The notes beneath the pieces were generated by a model. That model was not told the DNA's origin, searched no databases, and was given only the letters and a program-made list of their open reading frames with translations. The position numbers and the translations under genes were made by a program. A stretch of DNA of 64,000 nt from Oxyruncus cristatus (taxonomy: Eukaryota > Chordata > Aves > Passeriformes > Cotingidae). Numbering within the stretch: the stretch's first letter is position 1; each line of letters begins with the position of its first letter. The stretch lies in the NCBI GenBank assembly GCA_013399855.1, contig VXAY01003755.1:166837-230836 (forward strand), given 5' to 3'. Below, in pieces: positions 24,116-38,356 of this stretch.

Positions 24116-27100
24116 AAATTTCCCTTTCTCTAACCTCTCTATCATGTCAAAATCAAAAACTCCCTTGTACATTGATCTTTTCTTCATCTTGATACACTTT
24201 CTCAGCTGAAAGAACCATTATTTCAGCTATGGCTTGTATAGCTGAGCTAGAGTAGACCTTAAAAAAAATTTATTTTTTGCATTACACATATCAGCATCTT
24301 TGCAGCTTTCGTGTTATTTATGTTGCAAATTAAGAAACTGAGTAGGTAGCTGCACCAAGTCTTGATTATCGCAATAACTCTCCTTTTCCCAGCACACACC
24401 ACAGCACTCACTCAGTTTCCCAAAGAAGCTTCACGTTGTGTAGAATTAATATTTTACCATCTTCCTCCACAACATGTCTAAGCAAAGCTACTTGGATCTG
24501 TGTCTTGCAGAAAAACATCCTTTCCAGGAGAGGCAACGGAGCACTTAAAAGGGCTGCAAACTCCCTATTATCTCATCTGGGTTGAGTTGCATCTTGCTGC
24601 TGTGGTCAAAGGACTTATAAAGCCCATCAGTTCATCTCACAATGCAGCAGGATACTACCCCAAATACTGAATTCATTTTTGAGGAAGTCAGCTACATAGA
24701 CAGAGAATCTCTGGGGACTGTCTGGAATCTTTGTCATCACTTAGTTCCTGAATGTCCTCCTAGATCTCTTATTTTATTGCTTTTCTACCCATATGGCCAG
24801 AAATACAAACTTTAAGCATAATCCCCTCAGACTTTTTTGATCTATCAGATGCATTAACCAAAGCACAGGTTTATTACAGAGGCAGAATTAAAAAGAAAGA
24901 AGCAAATAACTCAGAACAAACAATGGCATCATTAATAATCCCACTGAAGTACTACAGAGATCTTTATAGGACTTCATGGAGGTGTTATCATAGACGTGAG
25001 GCTGCAAGGACTAAAGTGTTTTTTTGATTTTTTTTTTTTAGACCATCTTACAAAGCTGGAAAAGCAGATCAGCTTTGGGGGACACAAGCCCTGATGTGTT
25101 TTATCCTACAACAAAACTATGGGAGACTCTGGTCTCTAGCTTGAGTTATGCAGAAGATACAATCCCGATGGTTTACCCCTAGATGGCACTGCTTGGCAGC
25201 CTGGCTTCAGCTCCCATCCTTTACCTTGGGTTCATAACCAAGGTTTCGACTTCACTCAAGGTTGGGTGGAGAAGAGGACAACGAGATGAGGGAATTAAAT
25301 TTCTGTTACTCTTGGCCAATGTGGCAAATATTCACTTGTCTGATACTTGCAAGTTAAAGAGCAAATGAGTCTTTAATCAAAGGGTTTTATAGAGCAGGAA
25401 ATTCTGTGTATGTGCATTTGGATAGTGTTCAGTTTTTTTGTGCATGCAGCAGATACTTATTCTGACAGGGCTCCCTGCTGTTAAAACTAGTGTTCCAGAG
25501 GCATCGAGATGGGAAGGTACATTGTTATAAATTTCTGATCTATTTGATTCTACTGCAATTGTAGGGAACAATGGTTGATGTGACATACTTTCCCTAATTT
25601 ACCACTTTTCCCTTTATAACTTGTCATGGTAGACCTTGCAGCTTGCTTTTGTGTATTTTAAATTATTTGTCAATGTTTTAGAGCGTTTTATACTGCAGAT
25701 CAGAAATTCCTTGTGAAACTCCTGATAGCAAAGTGATATCTGTATATTTAAGCTGTTTGGATTTGTTTTACCTGGATGGATTTCTCATGAGAGCATTACA
25801 GTTCTTCAAACCTATGTGAGTAGTTGGATCAAGTTTTGCAGTTTAAAAATAATCGTAAGTAATAATCCATTCTTTTAGTATCTGTAATTATTTCAGGTTT
25901 AATTTGTTTACTTGTGCATTTACAGATAAAATATGGCAGAAGAGGAAAATATCTTTTTTTAAGGGCTAACACCAGATATTGCCCAGCTACCAGTAACATC
26001 TGGTATAATCCTTTCATAATCCATCCCTAGTTTCCCTTCTAGCCCACAAAATACATTTGTGAGAGTGCATGTAGGCACACGTGACTACATCCTTTGCATC
26101 CTGTAGAAGATGGTCAGCCATTCCTCCTCATGGTTATGAACAGCAGCAGAAGGCCCACCATGTTCATACTTTTAAAAATAACAATAAGAAAAGTTGTAAT
26201 TTTTCTCAGAAAATGTGTCAACCTGTAACTGGGCTGTTTTAGAGGTAATGCTGAGTCAGCCTCCTCTGCCACTGATTCACCTTTCTCTATTACTTCAGCC
26301 CACTCCAAAATACCAAGCCCACTTCCATAATCTGGTTAGAGGAAGGGCCTTTTGGGGTTTTAAAGGACTTCTAGCATCACTTTGTTGTTACCAAAAGGAT
26401 ATCATGTGCAGGTAAATTGTGGGCAGACTTCCACCCTTTTCTTGCTCTTCTCACACAAGCGTGTTTTGTTGCACGAGGCGAAAGGGCACCCAGGCAGCCT
26501 CCTGAGGCCAGTCGAGCTACTGAAGAAGTCTGCAGAGACTCCCTGTGTGTATACCAATCAAGGTATTTATTAATGGATTAATAAAAAAAAGATTGTTAAA
26601 AATGTCCTGTCATCAAATTTTGAAAATCAAAGTCTGTATTTAAATCATTTGTTCAGCATTTTAATTTTAATTCAGTTCAGACAGCTCAGAAACAACACTG
26701 AGCTTTGAACCATAATGGGAAAGAGCTAGGAAAGGGTCTGTGTTGATACTGATAAATGTACAAATTTGGTTTTTCACATCTTCTGATATGCAGCTTTGTT
26801 ACTTGCCCATCAACCTGCGTGGTAATCTTTCACGCTTGGCAATCTCTTTCAACCTTCATTATAGAAGTTCAACGTGGTACCAAATATAGACTTGTAACAC
26901 TTGGATATGGGCTGGAGTTCTTCCATAATCTTCTTTGGCAGTGAACTGCAAGTTAAAAGATTATAAGGCTTAGTGAATAAAGCAGCAGTCTTTCACCTGC
27001 CAGACAGATTTCTGTCTTAGTTTAACCTTGCTTTATGTGATGACTTTGATATTAGTATGTTTCTAAGCAGATATGAATTTGTGTAACCTGAAACTGTTGT

Positions 27101-30100
27101 ACTATTTCTTGGATAAAATGAGAGGCTCGGTTCTGGAGCCTGAAAATTCAGGTCAAGATTTAAAACAACACACATTTTTGAAGAACAGGTCTATGCATGT
27201 AGGAGAGGATTCACACAGGCACTGAGGTGAACTTCAGATACACCTTCAAAGGAAACTATGCTATTTGTGCTATCAAAGATGAATTTTAAGTATTAAGTTC
27301 AGGAAATGTTTTTGAGCTCTCAGTCCCCCTTTCTGAGAAACTTCTTGCCCAGTGTTGCGCTGAGATACTTAAGTACCTCCTTTTCATACCTCAGGGACGG
27401 CATCCACTACTCAGTACCACAGGTACTGCCATCCTAGTCTTGGGGTTACATATCAGCTCAGTTACGGGGATGTAAGCACCCATGAATTTGTTTATGAATC
27501 CTTATCTTGGTGTTTTAAACTGCATCTGGATTGAATGATACAACTTTTGGGTCATGATGTTTGCCCACAGGATCATATACTGAACTTTTTTTTGATTCTC
27601 TGACCTGGAAGAGAGGAGTCTGATGAATGTTATCACCTGGGTTTCTAGTCTAAGAAATAAACATTGTACTCACCTTGGTTTTGTTTTTATTTTTGTTCAG
27701 TATTCATTAGAAACTGTTAAAAAGACTGTATTATTTATGAGATTTCCAATTAAAAGCATCAAAAAGGTGCTGGTGATTGAAATTCTGGTGTCTAGTAGTG
27801 AGTGTAGTGTGGTATTGTTACTCTTTAGGTACTTCTTTTTATTTGGCCAATAAATCCCTCCACAGCAGTACATGGGAACAGCAACAGTATTGTGATGGTG
27901 AGACAAGGAACTGCTTTTCTGTGACAAGGACAGCACTATAGTTCTAACAGTAAACATCTATGGACAAACCTGCTCACGTTAGAAACTGGTATCAGCATTG
28001 CTTGGGGGAGACAGTGAAGCCTCACAACTCTGACAGTGGTACCCATCCTGCCTGGTGCTACTGGAGATGGACCTTACACACGGAAATATGTGGCTCATTT
28101 TGTCTTCAACACAACAATTTCAACCAGTGACATAGCAACCCTGAAGGAGAATTAATGTGAATATGATTTTGGTCAGCCTCTCCCATTTTACCCTCAAAAT
28201 TAAATTTACTTGCTGAATAAGACAGAATGCATAGTTGTTTAGTGCTGTTCAAAGCCAGAGAGGTTTTGTTTGTGTGAATTTGGTGGAGCTTAGACAACAT
28301 AATTTTGTAAGTTATGTACTTAATATTTTGGTGGCTTGAGAAAATGATATATGAATTTCTGGAAAGGTATATTTCACTAATTTGAATATTTTTAGAGCTT
28401 GTGTTTAATAAAAAATAAAACCTTGTTAGCCATAGGCCTACTTGTTGAGGGAAAAAAAATAATTAAGTATTAATTATTTGTTAAGTCTTCTCCTGTTCCA
28501 CAGGCATCTCCAGGCCTCCAAAAATAATCCAAAGTGTATTCAGAGATGAAATGCAATAGGTCAATAAACGAGCACTCAGACATACTTCAGCTTACAGAGT
28601 TGAGGCAGTGCCATCCCAGCAGCTACTCCATGCCAAGTTCCTCATCCTGAGAGCCCACCGGCACAACCTGCTGCCAACTGCAGCACTTTCATCACCACAC
28701 GTGCTGCAAAGTCTAATCCAAGTGTGTCTGTGGCCTCTGCAAGCAGCTTGACCTCTGATCTGAAACTTTAAATAAAGCTGTAATACTTCACTTATAATGG
28801 GAGAAAGGAAATAGAGAAAAAAATAAAATTCAATGTAGTTTTTAAGAAATTATGATAATGCAGTAAAAAATAACTCTTGAAATAAGATGCTGTTAAGAGG
28901 CACTGCTAAGATGGCACTTGTGGATAACTTTGTGTCTGGTTATCCATCAGACTTGCAGTAAATCCAGAATAAATAATCTGACAAAATTATACCTTAGTGA
29001 CTGATATTTAATAGCTCATTTCTTTCTGGCATCTGTAGAAGGCTTATGGGGATAATAGCTGTTTAATATAATTGCTGACAGTGGTCAAAAATAAAAAAAA
29101 GTCAGGCAGAGAACCAGAGGTAGAGAAAATAGTTCTATAGTTTTTGGTTGCATTTTAGAGAACACAAAGTTGCAGGAATACCTTCATGTTTTCTCTTCAG
29201 ACCGGTCCTGTGCTAATGCCAAATGGAGGCTCAGGAGGTGTTTCAGAAAGTGCTGGTTGGCCCAGGCCAAAGTCATGCTGACAAGCAGGGCAGACATCCA
29301 TGGCCTCTGAGCACTCCCACTGCTGGTTAATTCATTAATATAGATACAGCCTTCGTGCCAGTTCCCTTCTCTTGTCAAAACAACATAAGGGAAAGACCTG
29401 ATGCTGGGTTTACCATAATACGATTAAAGAAAGCTCCTCTCAGAGACAGCACAACAGAAAAAGCTTCTGTATCAGCTTCTACTTACCTTGATTTCCAGCC
29501 CCTTCTAAAATTTATAGGCATCATGAGGCAGCAATTTCTGCTGGGACCACAGTCACAGAGGCAGCTCTGCTGCAGCTACTCTTACAGTTCTGTTTTGCTC
29601 CTCTATGCTAATTTGTATAGACTCTCCATGGGACTCCTGATGGAAGAAATGGTCTTACATCCTCTATAGCTGTCTCGGTCTTCAAAGACCCCTTCCATAC
29701 CTCCACCATCTTCTCCTACGCACATTCACATCCGTATCTGTCACAGAAAAAGCTTGTTGATTTACTTACAGACACAGAGGCTGCACAAAAAACCCCACCA
29801 GCACAGGACATGTCATGGAAAAATGTTTTTCCACATCACAGAAATGCCCAGGACCAGATTCACACTGGGACACTCAAGAAATTTTCACAAATAATGGCAA
29901 TTATTCTTTTTTCTAGTAAACTGCTCTATAAGTTCATCCAGAATCTAGGTCTTCAAATTCAAAACTTTTTGTCCCACAAATTAGAGTACAACAAAAATAT
30001 TGTTCCTGTTTTTAAAACTAACACCTTATGAAATACCAAGAACACTGAACCAATTTGTGCATTTTCTTTTATAATTGTTTAAACCTTCAGTGTTTATCTT

Positions 30101-33100
30101 TAAAATCCTGGACATTCTTATTTAAGGCTTGCAGTTTCTGGCAAATCAACTTCTAACAATCAAAAGTCCAGAAAGTTTATCAGTATTTCTCTGAATGGTT
30201 TTGTGGCAAATCTTTGTTGTTTGTAAGTCAAGCTGTGTGTGCATCTGGGGACTACCTCTTTTGAGTGATCAGGGCTTGAGGACGTGTGGAAGGGTCACAG
30301 CCCAACCATTTATCCTTCAAGAAACTGCTGTGAGTCTGCCTTCAGGTCTTTGAGTATGTCAGATGCCTGGTACAGGCAGTACAGTGGCTGACCCCAGCCT
30401 TCAATGTGCTTGTCAGTGAGTATTTTCAGGTATTAATTCTTAAGACCTTTGGGATTAGAAGGACGGTTTTCACATTTTCTCTAAGGAAGATAGAAGGGAA
30501 TGGCGTTAGCAATATCAAGGGTTTCATTGAAACTATTTTGCTTGTGGAGAGGTATGCCTTTTTGGGAGAGGTGCAGCTCAATGCAAAATTTTTTGCTTTC
30601 AGTAGAAAATTATTTGTCTGTAAACTATAAGTGTATCTATAAAGTGTGTCTGTAAACTATATGTATCATACCTTTCAGATTTGAAACATCTTTTGTACAT
30701 GTTTATAGATATCTATGGAATGCCTATAAATACTCACATGCCAAATGTATTCAATAAACATGCAAGGGTACAGATCAACACTTCAGAAAATTCTATTCAT
30801 CTCTCGTGAAAGAGGGAAGCTTTTTTATAAATATCTAAAATATTTTTAATGGTCTCATAGCAAGAGGCAAAGAATGGGTAATTTGCTGATGACAATTTTG
30901 TAAGCCTATTTGTTCACAGCTATTTATACACTTTTGTTAAACAGAGCTATACGGAGCCAAGCAACCAAAAGTTACACCACTGTGTTACACTGCAGTCTTT
31001 CAGATGGCAAGAGTCAAATTCTAGTTCACATCATAAAAATAGGGCCAGCGAGGATTGTATAACCCTGTAATCTGCAGCCACAATACCAACCTGTGCTGGC
31101 ACCTGTGCAGTGGAGCTTTACCTGCTTCAGCCGTAATCCGGAAACACGCTCCAGGTGGAGGATTTGCAGTGCCAGGTCACTGAGGGGTCTCTGGCTTTTC
31201 CTGCCTTGGAAAGTCATCAGCCTAATGAGTAACTACACCCGCTCTTCTCATGACTATCCCCAAAGGAAGATGTGTAGCAGCAGCAAAAGCAGCAATTGTA
31301 GCAGGGTGCTGGTCACCAAAATGCTCCTCCAGAAAAGCATAAACCCCACAAAAGCCCTCCTTTTCAACTGATTTGTGTCTCCCAAATACCTATAGATTAT
31401 TATGAATTTAGCTGAAATCTCAGAGTAAATAATGTTTGTGAGACAAGGCAGAGGGGATGTAGTTCTCCAGAGAGTGGCTGGGGAAACAAATCCTCATCCA
31501 CCTACTGGTGTCTCAGATATCCCAGCACTGCCCAGGGCACAGTAGAAGGGTACAAGGTTTGACTCCCTCCCCTTATTTTTTGCCTCATAAGTGGGTACCT
31601 TGGGCAGGAGGCATGACACTCTTACTGGTTCCTTATGCAACTGTTCTACACTGTGCAGATTGTTCAATATTTTGAATAATAAGGGCCACCAAGTCAGCAA
31701 CCCCTATCACGGGAGATGTTGCACCCAGAAGGGAAATAGATGGGTCTTGGGCATTGCTTTAGCTGGAGGGAAGCATGAACACTGCGCAGTCACTGAAACT
31801 AGGCTAGAGCTCAGTATGGTTTTATTTCTGGATGTTTCTGAAGGACCAGAGCTATATACATATGTAGATGTTTCATCATTGTAGTCATGTTAAAAATAAG
31901 TATCCTACTTTATGACACAAAACAAAATAATTTTTAATAGTTGAAATTGAATGGAAGATAATATTGTCTTTGTGAATGCATTTGGCATTACTGTACTGCC
32001 TACGTTTGCAAAGCCAGTGTATTTATAGAAGCCTAAGACGAAATAGAAAGTTAAGTCCAGGTCTGATTCCTCGATCTGAACTTTGAAACTGAGGTCAGAA
32101 AACTGCAGTGTCAGTCATGAAGAACGTCTGAGCCGGTAATCAAGAGCAGCACTCACACATCTCCCCTCTGCAGGGGTGAGTTGTCCTCAGTACTCAAGAT
32201 CTCTTAGAGACTCCTGGGCTTTCTCATCACCAAACTTTTAACTGAAAATGTGAAAAACTACTCCCACTCTGTGGGACAGCTACCAGCACTTAGGAGATCA
32301 GCTGGGTGGAGCACCAGCTTGTGGGGAGCACCATGCACTGTATCAGGGTTTCCTTCAGTAAGAGCCACAGTGAACAATGCGGGCCCTCTTCCTGTAAACA
32401 GCAAACGCCTGCAAGTGAGGATAAAGGAACAAAGGGAATGAATGGGAAAACCTGTGGCCTGGGTGAAGTTAACCACTCAACCACAAGATAAAAACTGAGG
32501 CCAGGGTAACAAGGAGAATAAAAATAAATCTTTGCAATAACTTCCATGTTGCAGTCTGTGGCTGAGACTTTTGGATCCATCAAGAGTTTTAATCATCATA
32601 CAGAATGCTGACATTTATAGATTTGAAAAAATTGTCCATGGCTGAGCAAAGAAGTAAACTGATTATGATCCAGGATTCATTTTCGGCTGGGAATGTTTAT
32701 GAATACATAAAGTGGGTGTTCAGAAGGCATGCCATAATTTTTTTCTTTTAAAAAGTCACTGATTTTTAGCAGAAGGAGATTTAGAAAGCTAACAGAAATA
32801 AGTCTTGATAAGTCTTGGTTTAGTGGCAGATGTTCCTCAATCTTGGTGTTTAATGAGGAGCATGAATGTCAAGAAACAAATATTTGCATGAAGGGACTAT
32901 GGCAGCAGCTGTTTAAGTGTAATGGACTGAATATAGTCAAAATAGTGTTGTGCTATTAGTCAAATACTTCTATGTTTCTAGAAGGAATAGTCTGCACAAG
33001 AGTCTGTTTTTACTTGTGTGTAAAAACATCCCTAAATAACTTTTCACTGGACACCTGGAATAACAGCATGTGAAGTTGCTTGACATCCACTGTGTTAGAC

Positions 33101-34099
33101 CCTTTGCGTAGCTCCTGCTCTCAGAAACCTTGCATAGATTTCAGTGGGAGCTATAATTTGTCATTACAGAAAACCTTGTCACAACCTTTTCTGAGATGTA
33201 TCCTCTACGGTGTGATTCTCTGCACACCTTAAAACATAAGAACACCTGAACTCGGTTCATACAATGAATATATACCTTGATCCTAAATATTGGTTATTTA
33301 CTGAATTTAAGAGGAAGACAAGTGATGTTTCTTTAGTTACCTTCTTTGCTCACAGAAAGCTGCAGATTAGAGACTTCCTAAACAAGACATGGCACCTGAA
33401 TCTTTGTATTGTGAAGCTTAACTGGACACTTTTCTTCTATTTTCATTTAATCTTAAACTTATTTGTACTTCGGTATCTAAGACTTTTTTTTGGCAATGTA
33501 TTTATTTGATGTGTGGTTTGACAAAGCTTGACGTGCTTGTTTTGAACCTGTTGCAGACTAATTACATTTGGTGTGCTTTGGTTTAAGTTCATCTTGCTTG
33601 AAAGCCATGCCATACTTCTGATCATTCTCTTTGCTCTTGTTTGTGTCTGTATCTTAGAGGTGAGATAACCAAACCCCAGAATGCAGGACTGTGATTGAGT
33701 TTCTGTGTTATTATAATGACCTTTAAATGCTGGATCTCTACTCCTTGCCTGATAGTACTTAATCATGTGCTTTCATTTTAAATTATAGTGAGTACTGGAA
33801 TGACATTTCATAAAACAACCCACAATAAATCTAAGATCCATCTTTTTGCTAAGTAATAGTTAATGCCAGGCTTATTTTTAGTAAGTACATTTCTTTGCCT
33901 CTGTCAACAATTGTTTACTTCAATATAATTCTGTAGATCTTTGTGTTCAGTTTTATTTTAAACTACCATAAATAGTTTTGTAAAGTCAGAAAACTTACAT
34001 ATACTTATATTTTGCAATGACTTTATGTAACCCCTTTGCTGGCTTATGTATGAATGAATACCCAGCAATACACACCCCAACACAGCACTTTTGAAACCC
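24116..34099. other. Long unidentified non-coding stretch
   Basis: About 10 kb in which I recognise no gene, RNA or repeat apart from trivial runs. The largest open frames are 107 codons (33443-33766, -) and 104 codons (29355-29669, +). Neither has a recognisable domain. The words 'gatttcagtgggagctataa' near 33138 recall a motif common in old amniote repeats (see 54838-54900), but stand alone. Confidence 0.5.
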
Positions 34100-35830
34100 A
34101 CCATTTCTTCCTGTCCTCTTTCCTATCTTTTAGCTAGCTATTACTCTTGCAGAGGGCCTTCCCTTTTACCCCATAGCAATCTATTTTCTCTAAGAGCTTT
34201 TTAGATGGGTATGTAATCAAAAGCCTTTCTGAAATCCAAGCTAGCTTAGTGATAAGCAATAGTTTAGAGTTATCTAAGTACTGAAACAGGCTTGAGACCT
34301 GTTAATTCTTCCCGCGAAACCTACTGTAATTTTCTGCTATTAAATGATATTAATTTGTGTGTACTGCAAGTAATGTTATTTATTATAGCTTCTACTAATC
34401 TGCCCAGTACAAAAGTACGACTTCCTACCCCATAATTTCTCAGATTTCCTAAGAGTTCTTATTAAAACCTTGTCTGGTATGTGCTCTCTTCCTTTCGTCT
34501 TGTACTGAAGCCAATTTAAGTGATAGGTTATCCACCACAGCTGAGAGCATGGACAACTCAATTCTGAATTATTTAAGATTCACTAGGCAAACTCTATCAG
34601 CTCTGGCAGTTCTCTATTGATTTTTTTTAAATCGTCCTAAAACATCTTTTGCTGACAGTTCTGACTGAGATGGTTCCCCTGTTCTTTCTCCTGTAAAGAA
34701 AGGCTGAGGGACTAAGACCAGGCCCAGGCTTTAACATACTGACTGCTGATGGAAATATTGCACTTTTCTGCTGCTTCTTTATCATGCTTGAGCAAACCTT
34801 TTACAACTCAACTAGCTTTTGGTCCTACAAGTCTTCTAAGAGATGTGCTATTTCTGACATGGCTGGAAAAGATTTATTATTAAGACATGTCTTAGACTGG
34901 CTGTTCCTTGAACTCATTCATTTGGATAGGAGTATATTTACTATGAGCTTCTAATCCAATGCTTTTATGCAATCTCCCTGCCACCTACAATCATTTTATT
35001 CTCCGACTAGGACTTTTTCATTTCCTTTGATTAAACTATATCTGATGCAGTTTTGGATTTTGAAGGTAAGGGATATTGGATTGTGGGGCTAGGAGTTTTT
35101 CTCCTATCTTTTGGAAGCTTTTCTCAGTTCTACATGGCTGCTGAACATAAGTATATTACAGTCAGCATTACAAGATAGTTGTTTAATAATGCTTCAGACT
35201 AGGACCTGTGAGCTGATCCAATGAGGATTACATCAAATCATGCTTCTCTGCTTATGAGTTTTCTAACCAGCTGCTCCAAGAGATAGTAGCTTTAAAATAA
35301 CTACTATGCCAAAAAATATAGCCTCAGTATGATGTCCCATCAGGGACAGCAGTGCAGAAGGAAGAGGGGAGGAATGAGACCTGTCTTTATTAACAGGTTT
35401 TCTGCTTTTGCAGATTCTTTAATAACTCCCTAAAAGCTGTCACAGTCCAGGCATTTTGGGTGATTATAGGACAGTTTCATAGTGTGCTCTTCGTATAGGT
35501 CTGATGTTGCAGCTGCTGGAGATCCTGTGCAATCGCCACGAAAGAATCGATAAAGAATGTAGGGCACTGATCAAATTCACTCATTTCCTTCCAGACTTTC
35601 CTTAATGTATAGCACCCCTCCCCTGCTGGAACAATCTATTCTTAAATACCTATTCTCTCATGTAATTTATATATTCTTATTACAGTTCTCCAAGATGATC
35701 TTCCTTCTGTCAGGTTTCTGCATTGGCATCTATGTACCAATAGCCACATTTCCTTGATGTCACTTCGAGTTGGTATTAAGACCTGCTTGGTACATAGACT
35801 TGTTTATGCACTTAAACAAGTTGGGGCTGT
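34100..35830 (-). mobile_element. Old CR1 LINE body, endonuclease-RT part
   Basis: This is the largest transposon remnant in the window and it runs on the minus strand. At 34213-34236 the plus strand reads 'atcaaaagcctttctgaaat'. Its reverse complement gives the CR1 reverse-transcriptase block LDFRKAFD. Just left of it are diverged words for the following RT helix. To the right come, in order: the 'agtacaaaagtacgacttcc' stretch, 'tgaagccaatttaagtgata' near 34507, 'ccttttacaactcaactagc' near 34797, 'taaccagctgctccaagaga' near 35264, 'cctaaaagctgtcacagtcc' near 35430, 'ccttaatgtatagcacccct' near 35600, and 'ttggtacatagacttgttta' near 35788. That is the correct order, read backwards, from the endonuclease region to the early RT of an old CR1. 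Stops and frameshifts are everywhere, so it is inactive. The 5' UTR and 3' end are not seen. Confidence 0.83.
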
Positions 35831-36184
35831 TCAGTAACCACAGTGTTTTTTGGAGCTGGGATACACCAGCAGCAGGTCTTTAGTCGTTTCTCCCAGAAGA
35901 CAGTTCACTGTCAGCGGTATTCCCTGCTGCATACACAGAAATGCCTGCTCAAGTCTACAGGTAATGGCTTTCCTTTTAATGAAAAGGAAAAACAAACCCT
36001 TGTGTGCTCAGCATATAGCCAGTTCTGAATGCTTACTGTCCTGTGAGACAAAGGATAGTCTGCTGCCTCAGCTTCTAATCTGTGTTATCCTTCACATCTC
36101 CACCACTGTGTCTTTTAAAACTGTGTTTCAAGTGAAACAAATTTAGCCAAAACATTAGGGCAGAAGGTGGTAGCATTGTGTCCC
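35831..36184. other. Short unidentified stretch
   Basis: Nothing is recognised. Two overlapping + frames of 61 and 98 codons (35843-36146) have no domain resemblance. The stretch could include further decayed CR1 endonuclease sequence, but I find no anchor words. Confidence 0.4.
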
Positions 36185-36285
36185 AATAAAAAAACCCCAA
36201 AGAATCAAATAAAAAAACCCAACCAAACAAACAAAAAAAACCCCCAAAAATTAATCAATCAAACAAACAAACAAACAAAAACACA
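36185..36285 (+). repeat. A-rich (AAAC)n-like simple repeat
   Basis: A roughly 100-base run of A with interspersed C, containing 'aaacaaacaaacaaacaaa' at its right end and A-runs with CCCC islands at its left. The impure left part suggests an old poly-A or A-rich tract that expanded into a microsatellite. No clear retrotransposon body ends at it. Confidence 0.85.
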
Positions 36286-38274
36286 GCAGAGGAAGTAAGA
36301 AGTAGGCTTTTGAATTCAAGGGAGAAATATTCCTGAATAGGTTAGATACTGAATTATTGGCATAACAGACATTAAAACAGTGCTCATAAGTGTGACAGGA
36401 GAAAGTGATAGCTGATATATAATTGTAGCTATTTCAGGTGCAGAAATGTCATCCCAATGTGCTGAAGCATGGGGAGCTACAGGAAGGTCTCAGAAGCAGC
36501 ATGAAGAATAACACCAGTGTTACCAAAAGCACAAAGGACTTCAAGAGCTTTCTTTTCAGAAAGGAAGAGGTAGACAGCAAGGAAGCCATGACAGTAAATA
36601 TTTGCTAATGTCTTCTGTTTTTATTTAATCCACTAGAAAGTATGGCATGAGATAAATAACTTTCACATCAGAAAGTAATCAGCTTCTACCCCGTGAAAAC
36701 AAGGAATGACGAAAGCACATAAGAAAGCAAATACTGTTTCCTTTCTTGGATTTGTTAGTGAAGAGCTTGACAGAGATCTTCATGCAAGAGATATTGGCTC
36801 TTTGGTGGAGCTTCCAGCAGCAGGCATAAAAGAGAAAGATCATGGAAAGACATGGAAGATGTAGTCTCTGTCATCTTGAAGATGGGAAGGAATTACGACA
36901 AGAGTTGCACGCAGATGTGAAATTAGTCAGATTTGAACTTGATGTAGAAAGTGAGAAGAAATTAGCAGAAATATGTCAGAAGGAAAATAGTTTAGCCTGA
37001 GTAGATACAAAGTGGTGCATGGTGGAAGGTGTTTGGTGTTTGGACGGAAACTACAGTCAGCTGCTTGCTAGAAAATAGAACTCCATTCATGATGATGCAC
37101 AAGCATTTCAGGGAGCGGCTGCAACATCCATACTGGCACACTGAAGATGTAGGAGGAAAAGAAACACCTGTGTTTTCTGATGGAGTATGATATATATCTA
37201 TGCATCCCTTCACACAGTCGCACATTGCTATGTGCTCCTGTGTTCCACCCTGGCGGAAGCCTGGCTCCCCAGGTCACCCGCAGGAGGCTTGGTGGTGATG
37301 GAGGGGGAGCTCTTCTTGTGGTCACCTTTTAGCATGTACAGCAAAGTTTGCCTTGAATGGAGGCTTTCCCACTATTTCTTTCACTACCTCAGTTTTCCAG
37401 GGATCTTCTGCTCAGTTACTGGGCTGAGATGAACTCAGGACTGCCTCCCCCCTCACCAACCACTGCACATGTTGAGCAAGCAGAGCTGTCAGATGCTGCC
37501 TCTCCTACAAAGAGCCGGTCAAGATAGCAGCAAGCTTTCACCCCAGTGATTTGAGGTGAGAAATCAAACGGGGGAAATACAAAGTTAATGCATTAGTTTT
37601 TCCCTTGTAGGGTTCAAAAGCAAGAATACAGTCAAAAACTGCACCCTGCAATTGATGACAGCTATTATTTAAGAGATGTATAAAGCTCTGCTATGTATCT
37701 CACAAAGGAAGGCAAGGCAGTTGTTTCCTCAGTGGTAATTATACTCCAGCCTGTCATTTTGTTTAATGTATGTATGACTAGTTCTGTGAATCTTATACAT
37801 GTAGCAAAAACCTCAAGGTATGCCAGTGTATTTTTGCATATTAGTGACACTCTACTTATGATGGGAAAAAACAAAATTAATGACGGTAAGAGTCTTAAGT
37901 AACACATGTTTATTTTTAGGTATAAGCTTATTTAAAGAAAAGTTAGTTTTCAAGGCAGAAAATAATTGTTTTACAAACAACTACTTAAGAATGTCAATAG
38001 GATGTTTCTAAAGGCTTGATAAAAAATGATGTACCTATAGTTTTAACTCAGACATACTTTCTAATATGCCAAAACTATTGATTTCCTGCAGATTTTATGT
38101 CAGAACTAAAGAAGTTTTTAACATCACAACTTTCACTGATAACTCAGGAACACTCCAATATCCCACCACTACGGCAAGGTGAACCTGTGTGACAATGTGC
38201 AAAAGTGAGACTCATCCTGATGGAAGGGGACCATTCAAGAAAGAGCCCTGGCACCCAGGCAAAGCCAGATGAAG
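36286..38274. other. Unidentified non-coding stretch
   Basis: No gene is recognised. From 36440 to 36980 the + strand is rich in GAAAG/AAGAA words and looks like a retroelement body or transcript, but I could not match any family. Around 36990-37430 several overlapping frames on both strands (77, 85 and 81 codons) are open in a G+C-richer patch. None is recognisable. Confidence 0.45.
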
Positions 38275-38356
38275 AACAAAGCAAAACAAACAAAAAAACC
38301 ACCACAACCAAACAACAGCAACAAAAAAAACAACAACAACAAAATCTACCAAAAAT
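38275..38356 (+). repeat. (CAA)n-like A-rich simple repeat
   Basis: Imperfect repeat of CAA/CAAA units including 'caacaacaacaaaatc' at its right end and an 8-A run in the middle. The opposite-strand frame through it is a poly-cysteine/phenylalanine/valine low-complexity translation, an artefact of the repeat. Confidence 0.85.

Noticed and set aside
24325..24375. Reverse-orientation MIR trace around 'aagaaactgagtaggtagct'
   Set aside because: Only one short phrase fits and the following expected words are missing.
36440..36980. Transcript-like or retroelement-like A/G-rich stretch
   Set aside because: No open frame and no family words that I could recognise.
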